Shown piece by piece: positions 30,657 to 41,999 of a stretch of DNA of 64,000 bases. Source of the stretch: Timema cristinae (taxonomy: Eukaryota > Arthropoda > Insecta > Phasmatodea > Timematidae); assembly GCA_039000515.1 (NCBI GenBank), contig JBCFYV010000219.1, positions 186,001-250,000 of the forward strand. The letters run 5' to 3'. The translations under genes and the position numbers were made by a program. The notes below the pieces were generated by a model. That model saw only the letters and a list, made by a program, of their open reading frames with translations. It made no database searches and was not told the DNA's origin. Position 1 is the stretch's first letter, and each line of letters begins with the position of its first letter.

Positions 30657-33600
30657 TCAAATGGCATTAAAAAGATCCGCCTGGCGTATAAAACGGAGTA
30701 AACAAATAACTCCATCCGCACTATCGCGTAATAAAAAACGTAAGTCACCTTTAAAATCAAGAGCCAGACGGATAGGGGCTAATTTGCAACACTCCACCAA
30801 AATGTGATGTACACTAAGGGGAGTATCACAAAACTCACACACTGGAGGTGGATCCCCTCTTAGTAAAAAACTATGGGTCAATGAAGTATGCCCGACGCGG
30901 AGTCTCGTCACGATGACCTCCTCTCTTCTAGACTTTCGTATAGAAGAGGGCCATCGCGACACACCGTCCCTGATGGACCGCAGCTTGTTCTGAGCAGGGG
31001 TCGAGACCCACTGATCGTGCCAGGTGCGTAAGACTCCACGCCGAACATAACCCTTTAGATCTAAAAACATGACACCCAGACTCGCCTCCGGAGGCAGGCG
31101 TGCTGCCTCCTTGGCTGCCTGGTCCGCCAGTTCATTCCCTGGAAGACCAGCGTGACCAGGAATCCAGCAAAAGGCGAGCCGGGTGATTAATGAATCAATT
31201 TTAAAAATTTGCTCATGTATCATCTGCACGAGGGGATTCCAGGAGTAGAGAGTGGACAATGCCAACAGAGCACTCATGAAATCCGTGCAGATGAGGACAG
31301 AACGGTGACTACTTCGGTAAACAAAACACAAAGATTTAAAAATGGCATATAATTCAGCCGTAAAAACACTGGTTTCTTTAGGTAAACCAAATTTAAAATT
31401 GGATCCTTCCACAACAAAAGCACATCCCACGGAGGCTCCAGATTTAGAGCCGTCAGTGTAGATGCGCTCGAATCCGTGAAAGCGAGTGGAGAGGAGCTCA
31501 TTAAAGGTCCTCTCATATACAAAGTTTGGGGTGGTCGCTTTAGGGAACTTGGCAAGATCAAAATGGCATTGAGGTAGGCGTATCTTCCAGGGAGAAACAC
31601 GACCTGGGGATGTGGGGATAGCCTTTGACAAAACTATCCCACACGTGTCGAAAACCGATAGCATCCTGATCCCAACCGCCTTGCACTACGCCATTTGGTT
31701 TCATACAAGACACGGTTAGGGGGATGAAACACAGGACGATAGGCAACATGCTGCGCCATGCAATGAAGTTTCGACACGTAAGATGCTTGAAGATAGGACC
31801 GCCGGTAAGATAGAGGCGGCTCATCGGCGTCGGCACAGATGCTGACGACTGGACTGGTACGAAAGGCACCAGTAGCCAGTCGAATGCCAGCATGGTGGAC
31901 ACTATCTAGCATCTTTAACGCCGAGGGTCTAGCTGAGCCATAAACAAAGCTCCCGTAATCTAGTTTAGATCTGACCAGGGCCCTATACAGGCGCATCAAG
32001 GTTTCCCTATCAGCACCCCAGGACCGGCCGCTAACCACTTTGAGCAAATTCAATGCCTTGATACACCTCGCTTTCAGGTCTTTGATGTGGGGGATCCAAG
32101 TTAGTTTAAAATCGAATAAAAGTCCCAGGGACCTTACGGTCTCGGAGACAGGTAAAACAACGTTGTTCATTAAAATATTGGGGGCTGGCTGTATTCCGCG
32201 TAATCTATGGAAGTGGACGACCGTCGTTTTGGCTACAGAGAAGCGAAAGCCATTACGCGATGCCCACTACCAAAGATTGTTAACACTCAGTTGTATCTGT
32301 CGTTCAGCCCTGTGGAGACTTGATGAGCTGCAATAAATTGCGTAGTCATCCACAAAGAGGCATGAACGAACAGGTGAGCGCACGTTGTCCACAATACTAT
32401 TTATCGCGATAGCGAACAACGTACAGCTCAGAATACTACCCTGAGGCACTCCATTTTCTTGAATAAAATCATCGGATAAAGTGTTATTTAACCTTACCCG
32501 AAAGTGTCCATCCGACATAAAATTAGATATAAAAGAAGGAAGGTTTCCTCGAAACCCCGAATTAAAAAGTGTTTTCAAAATGCCGTACCGCCAGGTGGTG
32601 TCGTACGCTTTCTCCAGATCGAAGAAGACAGCCAAGAGGTGCTGTTTATGGAGGAAAGCGTAACGAGCTGCTGTCTCAAGGCGAACAAGGTGATCCACCG
32701 TGGATCGGTTACGGCGAAAGCCACATTGCATATTGGATAGTAGATTGCGGGATTCTAGATACCATATAAATCTTTTATTGATCATTTTCTCTAATATTTT
32801 GCATACACAACTAGTTAAGGCTATCGGTCTATAACTAGTTGGCTCTAATTTATCCTTGCCACTTTTATATATTGGGATAACGGTTGCTTGCCTCCACAGT
32901 GTTGGGAATTGACGAGATTCCCAAACACAATTGTAGAGGTCTAAGAGGAACGCCCGTCCAGCAGGGGACAGTTGGCGCAACATTTCGTAATGGATATCAT
33001 CCGGGCCAGAAGTTGTATTGCCCGCCTGGGACAGGGCATAGGTAAGTTCCTCTTTAGTAAAGGGGGAGTTATAATCCTCCCCCCGACTTTGGCCAAAATC
33101 AATAGTAAGGCGCCCGATGCTGCGCTCGTTAGAGTAGCTCGCAGTGCTAGAAATAGCGGCGAACATCGAGCCCAATACATTGGCGACCTCCATAGGGGAG
33201 GAGACAAGTGAACCGTTAGACATGAGTGCGGGTATATTATAAATGGTATTTTTGCTACTACGTACTTTACGAATGTGATCCCAAACCTTGGTTGTGGGAG
33301 TGGAAATAGTAAGGGTAGAAATAAACTGTCTCCAAGACTCTCTTCTGCTTTCTCGAATAATACGGCGAGCTCTAGCACGTAGAATCCGGAATGACTCCAG
33401 ATTCTCCGAAGTAGGACGTCGATTAAAGATACGCAGGGCTCTTCGACGGTTAGAAATAGCAAGCCGGCACTCCTCGTTCCACCAGGGAACAGGACGTTGG
33501 CGCGGGTTTGGCGAAGATTTAGGGAGGGATGCCCTCGCCACCTTGATGACCGTCGAAGTGAATTTTCCTGCCTTAACATCGACGTCGGGAGAATGGGGTT

Positions 33601-34333
33601 CGTCGAATACGGCGAGCTCGCGGGATTTATCCCAGTTAGCACGTTTAAGAACCCATTGGGGTAACCGTGCTGTACTGGGAGGATCTTGGATTTTTGAAAG
33701 CAGAATGGGAAAGTGATCGCTGCCACATAGGTCCGAGTGAACCTCCCAAAGGTAGTGAGCAGCAATCCCGGGGCTACATAGAGCTAGGTCGATGGCAGAG
33801 GATACACCATTAAAGGTGGAGAAGTGTGTCTGGGTCCCGGTGTTCATTAACACCAGGTTTCCCGAGACAAGAATATCCTCTACCATCCTCCCGCGGGCGT
33901 CTGTAAAATTAGACCCCCACACCAGGTTATGCGCGTTAAAATCCCCCAAGATGATATAGGGGGTGGGAAGTTGTATAAAGAGGGCCTCTAGTGTCCTCTT
34001 GGAAACACGTTCACCTGGTGGGAGGTAGATGCAGCATACAGTTACCTCCATAGGAAGGGAGACTCTGACAGCGATCACTTGGAGATCTGAAACAATATTA
34101 ATATTCTTATGATATATAGTACTTCGTGCGAATATAGCCACACCTCCACTAGCCCGATCAAAGAAAGGCTTGTCGGTACGATACACATCGTACCCACGAA
34201 GCATCGGGTTGTCAGTTGGGCGGAAGTGGGTCTCCTGCAAACACAAGATGGAAGGATGCAGGGAAGAAATTATTAGTTTGATTTCCTCTACACGAGCATA
34301 AAAACCCCTACAATTCCATTGTAGTAGCGACAT
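30657..34333 (-). pseudogene. LINE D ORF2: endonuclease-RT-RNase H, one stop and one shift
   Basis: About 1225 residues. Endonuclease: LLQWNCRGFYARV, CLQETHFRP, GDFNAHN, SAIDLALCS, CGSDHFPIL. RT at residues about 480-760: YKSGKDKLEPTSYRPIALTS, FRRNRSTVDHL, FFDLEKAYDTTWR, GVPQGSILS, LFVDDYAIY. RNase H at about 985-1110: IYTDGSKSGASVG, TAELYAIFKSL, FCWIPGHAGLPGNELADQ. The terminal knuckle CEFCDTPLSVHHILVEC follows, ending LFNAI. Only two defects are seen: an in-frame TAG at about 32267 (LW-stop-W) and a 1-base deletion near 31677 where other copies have CCGGCC. One residue of the second RNase H aspartate motif is altered (ICTDFMSAL). The active site is FVDD, not the usual Y/FADD. Confidence 0.9.
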
Positions 34334-34351
34334 AAGTTATTAGTATGAAAT

Positions 34352-36089
34352 TTAGTTATCCTCGCAATCCAATTCACTATCCTTTAAGAATAAAAATTTG
34401 TTGAGGCCCTTTTTAGGCCCTCTTGCCTTTCCCAGTCTCTCCTGTACCTCTCTCTTCAGGAGAGGCTTCGGCTTATTTTGGAGAGACTGGGTAGCCGGAT
34501 TCTTGTTCGAAGGCTTTAAGGCCTTCGACGCTTTTTTAATAAAAATTTTTTCGGCGGTCTCTCGCTGGTCGTTCTTCAAGGCACCAGTGGGACTCGCCTT
34601 AGCGGCCTCACCTGTTTCGCAACTCGCCCCCACCTCCAGAAGCCCAGAGGTGGGTGCGAGAGGCTCAACAACGGCCGCCCTTGATTTAGTACCCCGAGGC
34701 GGGCCCGGGGGGATTTCCCGAGGCGGGCTCGGGGGTGTTCCCCGAGGTGGGCTTGGGGGATTTCACCGAGGTGGGCTCGGGGGGATTCCCCGAGGTGGGC
34801 TCGGGGGGGTTCCCCGGGGTGGGTTTTGGGGGAATTCCCCGAGGAGGTCTCCTCGGTGGAATAGGTGGGGGAGACGACCGTTGTGGCGGTTTGGCCTCCT
34901 TTAAAAATTTAGGCGCCACAGAAGTTGGCGCGGGATCAACATAAGTGTCTCAAGAAGAGACCAATGGCACTGGTCGCGTTGGCTCCTTAGCAAGATTAAC
35001 TGCGCAATGGCAGTTTGGACAGTTTATATTTTGACTGACAATCCGGCTATATGAAGTTTGAAATACCGGAGCTTGACTTGATACGTATTCCTTGCGTGCC
35101 TGGGCATATGAGATCTTCTTCTCAGATTGTATCCCCTGGACTTTCTTCTCTACCTTCCATTTAGGACAGGCCCGAGACCAGGCAGAATGCGGACCCTTGC
35201 AGTTGACGCAGTATTTAGGAGACTCGCATGGTGTTTCATGAGCCTCCTGTCCACAATCCGCACAGGTTGGCTTACCACGGCATCGCAGCTTCTTATGCCC
35301 AAATTCCTGGCACTGAAAACAGCGCCGAGGGTTAGGGACATACGGCCGGACCCTGAGCACGTGGAAGCCTGCTCGGACCTCCTTCGGAAGGGTAGGAGTC
35401 GCAAATGTTAGGATATACGTATCCGTCTTCTTTTCTTGTCCATTCTTTTTTGTGACAATACGGTACACTTCGGTGACATGCTGGGGGGAAATCTCCTCAC
35501 AGATCTCCTCAATGCTTACGCAGTCGAGGTCATAACAAGTGACCACTCCCTTGCAAACATTGAGGAACCTGTGGGGCTCCACCTTCTCCTGTATATTTGC
35601 CGTATTACTCAACGGTATTTCGGAGATCGCCATAATATTTGAGGATTGTGTGTCGGTCATAGTCTGAATCATAATGTTGCCATCACGCAGTTTCCTTATT
35701 AAAACGTCAGATTTTGCTGCTCCATTTATCACTCTTTCGAGGATAGATGGGCTGACACGTTTCAGATCTAGACTTTCTTCAACTCGAGACATCACCAGGA
35801 AGCGGGGCTGGGGCCTCACCACTTCCTGGCTTTTTATCAAGACAGGGCTGGACGGCCTTACCCGTTTCCGCCTCTTATCATTAATACGGCCCTGTGAGGG
35901 GCCGGGCAGTGAGATGCCAGCGGAACTTGGCAGTACGGTGCCAGCGGACAGTAAGGTGTCAGCTGTGACAATAAGCTCATTCATGAGTGGGAGGACAACC
36001 TGCAAAAGTACTCGGATCGTAGACCCAGGTTGATCCCAGTTGCTTCTACCATATAGGGCCCTGTTAACTCTTCCGACGAGAGGCTCCAT
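34352..36089 (-). pseudogene. LINE D ORF1: zinc-knuckle RNA-binding protein, nearly intact
   Basis: ORF1 starts MEPLVGRVNRALYGR at 36089. Residues 60-120 are basic (DKRRKRVRPSSPV). The PRE_C2HC-like part and the knuckles CFQCQEFGHKKLRC, CADCGQEAHETPC and CVNCKGPHSAWSRAC follow. At 34950 a TGA replaces the CGA seen in copies C, G and J (a C-to-T change at a CpG); the same frame continues after it. A frameshift lies in the proline minisatellite (about 34690-34850), after which the lysine-rich tail (34633-34352) ends DCEDN. Confidence 0.88.
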
Positions 36090-37456
36090 ACGACGCTAGA
36101 CATGACAACCTTCATATGGAGCATCGCCGGAAGAGAGGTCACCGCAGCAAGTGTATGCAGGAAAGTGCTAATTTTACGTCCGGGACCCTCATGAATGCAA
36201 CCGGTCTTTTCTACAGGTAGGGTACCCGGTTGTCATCCCTAAGGCCCTTCTACCAAGATATTACAACCGGCGCACTTTCATTAGGGAGCTCAAGGCAGTG
36301 GTATCCAATAATAAACAAAGAAGAGCCGGGTTAGTTGCCAAGGTCATCAACGGAAAGGCCAAAGGCCTCTGTGCAGGATGAACGGTGGGGGAAAGGAAGA
36401 AAAAAGTAAGGATAGATAAAGCGAAGGGGGAAGAGTGAAAAAAGGGGGAAAGTGAAGGAAGAAGAAAATGATGTGAAAGGAAAGATATAGGATAGGTTTG
36501 TTCCACACGAGGTACGTCCTGCACAGAAGCCTCCCCTTTTAGTCGCCTTTTACGACAAGCAGGGGTTACTGCGGGACTATTCTAAACCCCGTCCCGCAGG
36601 GGTGGATGGGCACTAAAATAATAACAGACAACAGGCGACCCCTTATTCTTAGACGTCCCAGAATGGCGTCATGGCAATAAAATCTAATAAGAGAGCAAAC
36701 ACATGCCCAAAATCTAAAATATTTGGTGAGTTAAGAGCTCAAGTACCCAACCTAAACAACGCTAGAGGCATTAATATAATACCTGACATAATATAAAGTT
36801 CAAAGTCAAGTAAGAATACCTAAATGTTTTAATTACAAACGGAGCGCCCTCCGTGGATATAGGTACTGGGTGTCCCCACATTTAATAACCCTATAAAAAT
36901 AGACATAATCAAAAAGAGACTACAATAAACTATCCTAACTTTAACAACCAACAAAGTGTCCGTACAAGAATTAATCTCTCCGCCGACTCGCGGTCCCACA
37001 TTTAACTAAACTCGAAAAGAAAACAAGGCAGTAAAAATAAATTATCTCTACCCTTATAAATAGGTCCTGGTGGCAAGAAATAAAGTTAACGTAACGTAGT
37101 TTTCCCAGATTAGATACAACAAATCACTAAACATTCCATGATGCGGAAATTGAAGTACAAAAAATATAAATGGAGACAAAAGTTATCCCCAAGTAACATT
37201 GCCTTATGGGCAAGGATCAAAATATATGATCATAGCAATATATATTAATCATAGCTATATATAAATATAATGAAGTCCCGAGACATTGAATTTTGAAAGA
37301 TAGATGTTTAAAGCCAAAGTGAATTTAGAAAATAGTGACTAGCCTACATTATAGTTAGGCTATTTACCTTGTAAGCCCAGAGTGTAATGTGTAACTCTAC
37401 TCTGGGCTCCGACCATTATATACCTACGGTAATGTGTTCTCAGTGCGCGGAGTAAA

Positions 37457-37618
37457 GGGGGGGGGGGGTTTCCAGAACACTCTCGAGAGCCTACGAGCAT
37501 CGGCCACAAGCACAAATACAGTCCATAGAAGTTTTAAAATGCGCCTGGCAGCTCGCACTCATCGACGTTCGCTTGTCTGTTTGTTCCCTTGGAAGAATGG
37601 GGGGGGGGGGGGGGGGGG
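37457..37618. repeat. Two G runs (12 and 20 bases)
   Basis: 12 G at 37457-37468 and 20 G at 37599-37618, both in the right part of LTR 3. Small ORFs predicted across them (poly-Gly/poly-Pro) are artefacts. Confidence 0.9.
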
Positions 37619-38471
37619 TGGCTCTCCCAACACGGCCAGCAGCGAGCCTTGAACTCGGGCTCAGTTGAATGTGGATTTTGTAGTGGAGTGCATCTCGGGT
37701 TTATTGTAGACGAGTCGGAACGAGTCAACTGGGGCTGGCTAGGTGAGTGATATAACTTCTTCTATGTCATGTTGTAACAAGGTTACAAGCTCATATTTTA
37801 TATACAACTGAATGTTGGTCAAGATGATATAAATTACGCCTGGACAATTTTTTTTTATCATAAACCTGATTTATTTTGTTTAATCATTTTTGTATATATA
37901 TATATATATGGGAGACCGGGGCTGGTTGTAACAGTGACAATATTGCCGCCATTATTCGTTTGAGTGACTTGTCAGTTTGGTCACAATAGCACTGGTGAAA
38001 GCTTTCAGTTTGAATTGTGACTATGAGAATCGGATGTCTGTACGTGCATCAAGAGAAAAACGATAATTTTTCTATAAGGTAAGAAAATATTGTTCAATAG
38101 ATTTTTACCACTATTCTCAGTAATTTATATTGTTTTGTAATATTTTTTCAACACCCACAATTCTCTGTAGTTTAATATGGTTAGCCCACATAAACTAATA
38201 ATTCATTTAATGGCGTCATGTTGGGTAGGTTGTAACACCAAGTTTTGTCTATTACAACCAACCCTGTTTTCTGTTACAACCCGCCCCGCTTGTTTTGTTT
38301 AGATATTTCGAATGCTATTAGTGTCCTATGAAATTTTACCATAACATTTATATAATCACATTTAATACTACTTCCAAGTATAAAAAATACTGGTGATTTT
38401 TTTTCACTCCATTTCCGTTTAGCTACTAAAGAGTTATGAATAAAATAATAAAATTTAGAATGTAATTTTAG

Positions 38472-38634
38472 ATGCGGAACTACAAGAGGAAGTCTGATCG
38501 GGGTAACACTAATGTTGATGTGTTGGAAAAAGCAACTCAGCTTATGAGAGAGGTAACATCCATCAGACAATCTGCAAAAAGTTACAACATCTGCAATGTG
38601 ACCCTTAAAAGATACATCACAAGAAAAAATAAAC
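38472..38634 (+). pseudogene. Tigger-like transposase exon 1 (psq-type helix-turn-helix)
   Basis: MRNYKRKSDRGNTNVDVLEK begins right after TTTTAG at 38466-38471. Next comes a helix-turn-helix of the psq/CENP-B type (SIRQSAKSYNICNVTLKRYI), which binds transposon ends. The exon ends AAAC|GTAAGC. Splicing to 40534 gives a phase-1 junction that restores a continuous frame (NKR-AKEPRPDPQVDW). Confidence 0.72.
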
Positions 38635-38865
38635 GTAAGCTGTGAAACTACAATATAATTATATCATATTTATAAATCAACTATATTCGACTAAATCCCT
38701 CATTCTAATTTGGAGTTATTTTTTTTACTGGTGGAAATTTGAATTCTGAATACAAAGAAAAATCTAAGTCAAGCTTAAGAATAATGAAGGTGAAAATGAT
38801 TAACCATAATTAATTTGTTAATTTTATTTTTTATAATATTTATAAGATATTAATTTCCCTAAATG

Positions 38866-40469
38866 TGCACCGGGGGGTGCACAACGGTTGGGTTAATACT
38901 AATGATGGAAACAAGAGAAGGTTGGAGTTAATGCAATTTAATGATATAATATACAAGAACAAAGGACATATAAGCATATTGCACTTAATTTCAACAAGTA
39001 CTTTGTCATATATAACTTACAATGATAAGTGGCAGCGTTGCCTAAGCCTAGACCAACTGGGGGCGTGATGCGTCCCGATAACAACGCAGACTACAAAGCT
39101 ACGTAATAAACAATACTATAAACTAGGTAAGTTGGCCGCGTAGGCAAGATTAGTTCGTACATCAGGCAAGTCCTAGTTCTGTTATAATAGAGAGCCCTGC
39201 ACAACAGCTACAACCTTTACACAGGGTAAAAACAACGTACTTGAATATACAACACATACGGGATAGTCCTGGAAGGGACGCGTCCCACTGGTTGAGCACC
39301 TGAAGGGTGACCAGTACAACCTTGCTTAAATAAGAAACTAATGACTGCCGCAACCGCGCCCAAGGGGCAAAGGCGGCTCACGTCCAGTGTACTCTTAAGA
39401 GAGTTACAAAATTTAATCTAAGAATCAACCACGGGCCAATCATGGATAGAACATGCGACCCATTGGTTAACTACCCAACTCAAATATAGGCCATGACTTG
39501 TAAACCCAATTAGGCATGAATCTGCGGCCTCCATATAACAAGAACTATCGCCTGCCCTGGCAAGCTACCACAATAAGGCACCTATGGTCACATAGTACGT
39601 GCCGTGGGATTAACATCCCAACGTGAGCCTGGCCATTAAGGACCAGTCTCTAGGGCGCGAGAGGCGCGCTACACCGCAAGTGTATTAGTACCTTACTTTC
39701 CTAATAAGGGAGAGTCTACTCTCAGCCTATCCTATATAACTAGTCATACAATGATATCATAACCGCGTCTCAGAATAGACACGTAATATTCCTCATCTCT
39801 ATCTCTAATGATTAATTATACTAACTATCCTGCGAGGAAATAGACTAAACCTAACAGTTGAGTTTTAAACTTGGAGTTTACTCGAGAGATCAAGCCCTTG
39901 AATTAGGTTGGCCCTGCGACTTCCTTCTGTCCAAGGGACCCATTTCCCTTGACCGCAGGTCCGATGTAGATTATGTAGATTACGTAGACCAGATGTAAAC
40001 GCGTGGCCTGTTAGCGTGGTGGAGGTTTCCCAATCGTCTCCTGACGTGTTCTGCCATTCTTCAAGCAAGCAGGCGAATATATAGTTGGCAGAGCCCACGT
40101 GGTGAATTGGTGCGTAGGAAGGGAAGGGGGATCTTCCCTGAGCTTCTAGGAGGCTAAGGGGGATCTTCCCGAAGCTTCTAGATGGTCGAGGCACGCTGGT
40201 CGTAGTCCACCATGAAGCAGTCAGTCGGTTTGAAATCGTGGTCGAAAGCGGAGCTCTCCTCGCTTTCTTTCTGTGTTGTGTTAATAGCTGGGGCACCGAA
40301 CTCTGAGGTTGACTCGGCGCAATAGGTATGTAAACAGAGACATATATTATGGGCGAGGCATTTAACATTAGTTTGTTATTACTTTTGATAATATGCAGGC
40401 ACTAACAGAATATACGTTCTTTTTCATTCGCTACTTTTGAACGGGGCTAAAACAGTTTAGCCCGTTACA
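38866..40469. mobile_element. Solo LTR 4 (TG...CA, duplication AATG) in the Tigger-like intron
   Basis: It starts TGCACCGGGG and ends GCCCGTTACA. AATG lies at 38862-38865 and 40470-40473 (AAATG if 5 bp). Length is 1604 bp. No gag-pol coding is present. The start overlaps a palindrome TGTGCACC...GGTGCACA (38864-38883). The end resembles LTR 1 and LTR 3 (GTTACA). Confidence 0.6.
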
Positions 40470-40533
40470 AATGTAATTTGCAGTTTTCTCCTAATTAACT
40501 AACGAAACTTGTACTGACTGTGTCTTGTTTCAG

Positions 40534-41841
40534 GAGCAAAGGAACCTAGGCCTGATCCTCAAGTGGACTGGAAGCCTCTGGCTGGATATTATGGAAATAG
40601 ACAGGTTTTCACTCCAATGCAGGAAACTGTTCTTGTTACTTACATTGAAACTTGCTCGGATATTTATTTTGGACTCACGCACGCGATTTGCGATGTATTG
40701 CTTACCTGTGTGGGAAGCACTACAATGTTACGATGCCAAAAACCTGGTGTGACAATGAAACAGCTGGTGCAGACTGGCTCTCATCATTTTTATGAAGCGT
40801 CATTCGTCATTATCTATTATTATTATTAGCACCGCGTCTTACTACTCATTCGGTTCGTCACTATCGATTCGAACTCCGGAGGCTACTAGTATAGGCCGAG
40901 CATCCAGCTTCAACTGTGCCAATGTTTCAAAGTTTTTTGATAAACTTTCTGAAGTTTATAATAGGTATTCATTCACTGCAAATGATGTTTGGAACATGGA
41001 CGAAATCAGAGTCACTACTGTTAAAAATCCCTCAAAAATTATTGCAAGAAAAGGTATAAAACAAATAGGAGCAATGACTTCAGCTGAAAGAAGACAACTT
41101 GTTACGTTAACCGTTGCTGTCAATGCTGCTGGAAATGCTATTCCTCCAATGTTCATATTTCCCAGGGTAATATTTGATGACCACTTCATCAAAGATGGTC
41201 CAACATGTTGCATAGGTACTGGAAATAAATCTGGGTAGACAAAAGAAACTGAATTTTTTTTTCTGAATCATTTTGTTGAATGTTTTTGTCCTTCTCAAGA
41301 GAGGCCTGTCCTTCTCCTAGACAACCATCAGTCGCATTTAGCTCCAAAATGTCTTGATTTTGCTAAAAATAATGGGGTTGTAATGCTTTCCTTTCCCCTT
41401 CATTGCACTCATCGCCTCCAGCCACTATATCGAAGTGTTTTCAGGCCACTTAAAAGACAAATAAACATAGCAATGGATGCTTGGATTAGAAATAATAAGA
41501 CCCCGGATGGTACCGTTAGGTCTATGACAATATCCCACATTACATCCGTTTTAAAAGTATCATTTCCGATTGCCCCAACACTAACGAATATTCAACATGG
41601 ATTCCAGAAATGTGGAATATTTCCTTTTAATAGGGAAGTATTTCAGGATGCAGAATTCTCCCCCTCATTTGTGACGGACAAGCCAAATCCAGAGCCAGCA
41701 TCAGATCCACGCAAAGAGGTATCTCCTGGAAGATCATTAGTTCTGGACAAACCATCCACGCCAATTTTTGGTTCAACTAGAACCAATGAGATTTCTATCA
41801 ATCCGGTAGGAGTTGCTGATCCACCCAGGGCCAATAAATAA
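40534..41841 (+). pseudogene. Tigger-like transposase exon 2 (DDE domain), frameshifted
   Basis: The acceptor is TTGTTTCAG at 40533. N-terminal residues (GYYGNRQVFTPMQETVLV) belong to the CENP-B-type DNA-binding region. At least two frameshifts lie between 40680 and 40790, and a 39-bp SINE tail interrupts near 40815. The DDE domain then reads VWNMDEIRVTTV (first D), SAERRQLVTLTVAVNAAGNA, a TAG stop at 41236, LLLDNHQSHLAPK (second D), and LQPLYRSVFRPLK where family members normally have LQPLD. The third catalytic acid therefore seems replaced by Tyr. The rest to 41841 (GFQKCGIFPFNREVF) matches the family's end. Function is lost. Confidence 0.82.
40815..40853 (-). mobile_element. 39-bp SINE tail insertion with 12-bp target duplication
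   Basis: (TAT)n and AGCACCGCGTCTTACTACTC are the complement of the common SINE tail. TTCGTCATTATC (40803-40814) and TTCGTCACTATC (40854-40865) flank it, differing at one base. Removing it restores the transposase reading KRHSSLSIRTPEATS. Confidence 0.8.
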
Positions 41842-41999
41842 TATCTCCCAAAATATGGCCAAGTTTCCCCCGGAGCTAGGAGCTAGATCAGCCCCTTCCA
41901 AAATCAGCTCCTAGAAAAACTAAGGGTGAGAGGAAAAGTGCCATTTCGAAAGATACTCCAGAGAAAACACACTTGAGGAAGAATATCGATGGTGTTTTA

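Larger units (their letters stand above)
30290..36604 (-). mobile_element. LINE copy D, full length with 11-bp target-site duplication
   Basis: GATGGGCACTA occurs at 30279-30289 and 36605-36615, framing 6.3 kb. The 3' end has the ATT tail and the GGCCCATCGACACATCTAGG block; the 5' end is the perfect 9-bp hairpin. ORF1 and ORF2 are near-intact. This copy best defines the element: 5'UTR about 36090-36604, ORF1, about 18 bases, ORF2, and a 3'UTR of about 370 bp. Confidence 0.93.
30104..37787. mobile_element. Solo LTR 3 (TG...CA, duplication AGCT), interrupted by LINE D
   Basis: The left part (30104-30289) starts TGTGATCTACCCCC, like LTR 1. The right part (36616-37787) ends AACAAGGTTACA. AGCT flanks it at 30100-30103 and 37788-37791 (AAGCT if 5 bp). 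Without LINE D the LTR is about 1.36 kb. It carries no gag-pol. It sits just upstream of a splice acceptor of the P-element remnant, so in what was an intron. G runs of 12 and 20 lie in its right part. Confidence 0.65.

Noticed and set aside
36261..36524. 87-residue minus-strand ORF (also at 43726-43987 and 58561-58806) as a small LINE protein
   Set aside because: It lies in the pyrimidine-rich 5'UTR, its frame and end differ between copies, and no conserved start context or domain is visible.
37434..37652. ORFs with poly-Gly or poly-Pro stretches
   Set aside because: They arise from the 12- and 20-base G runs in a non-coding LTR.
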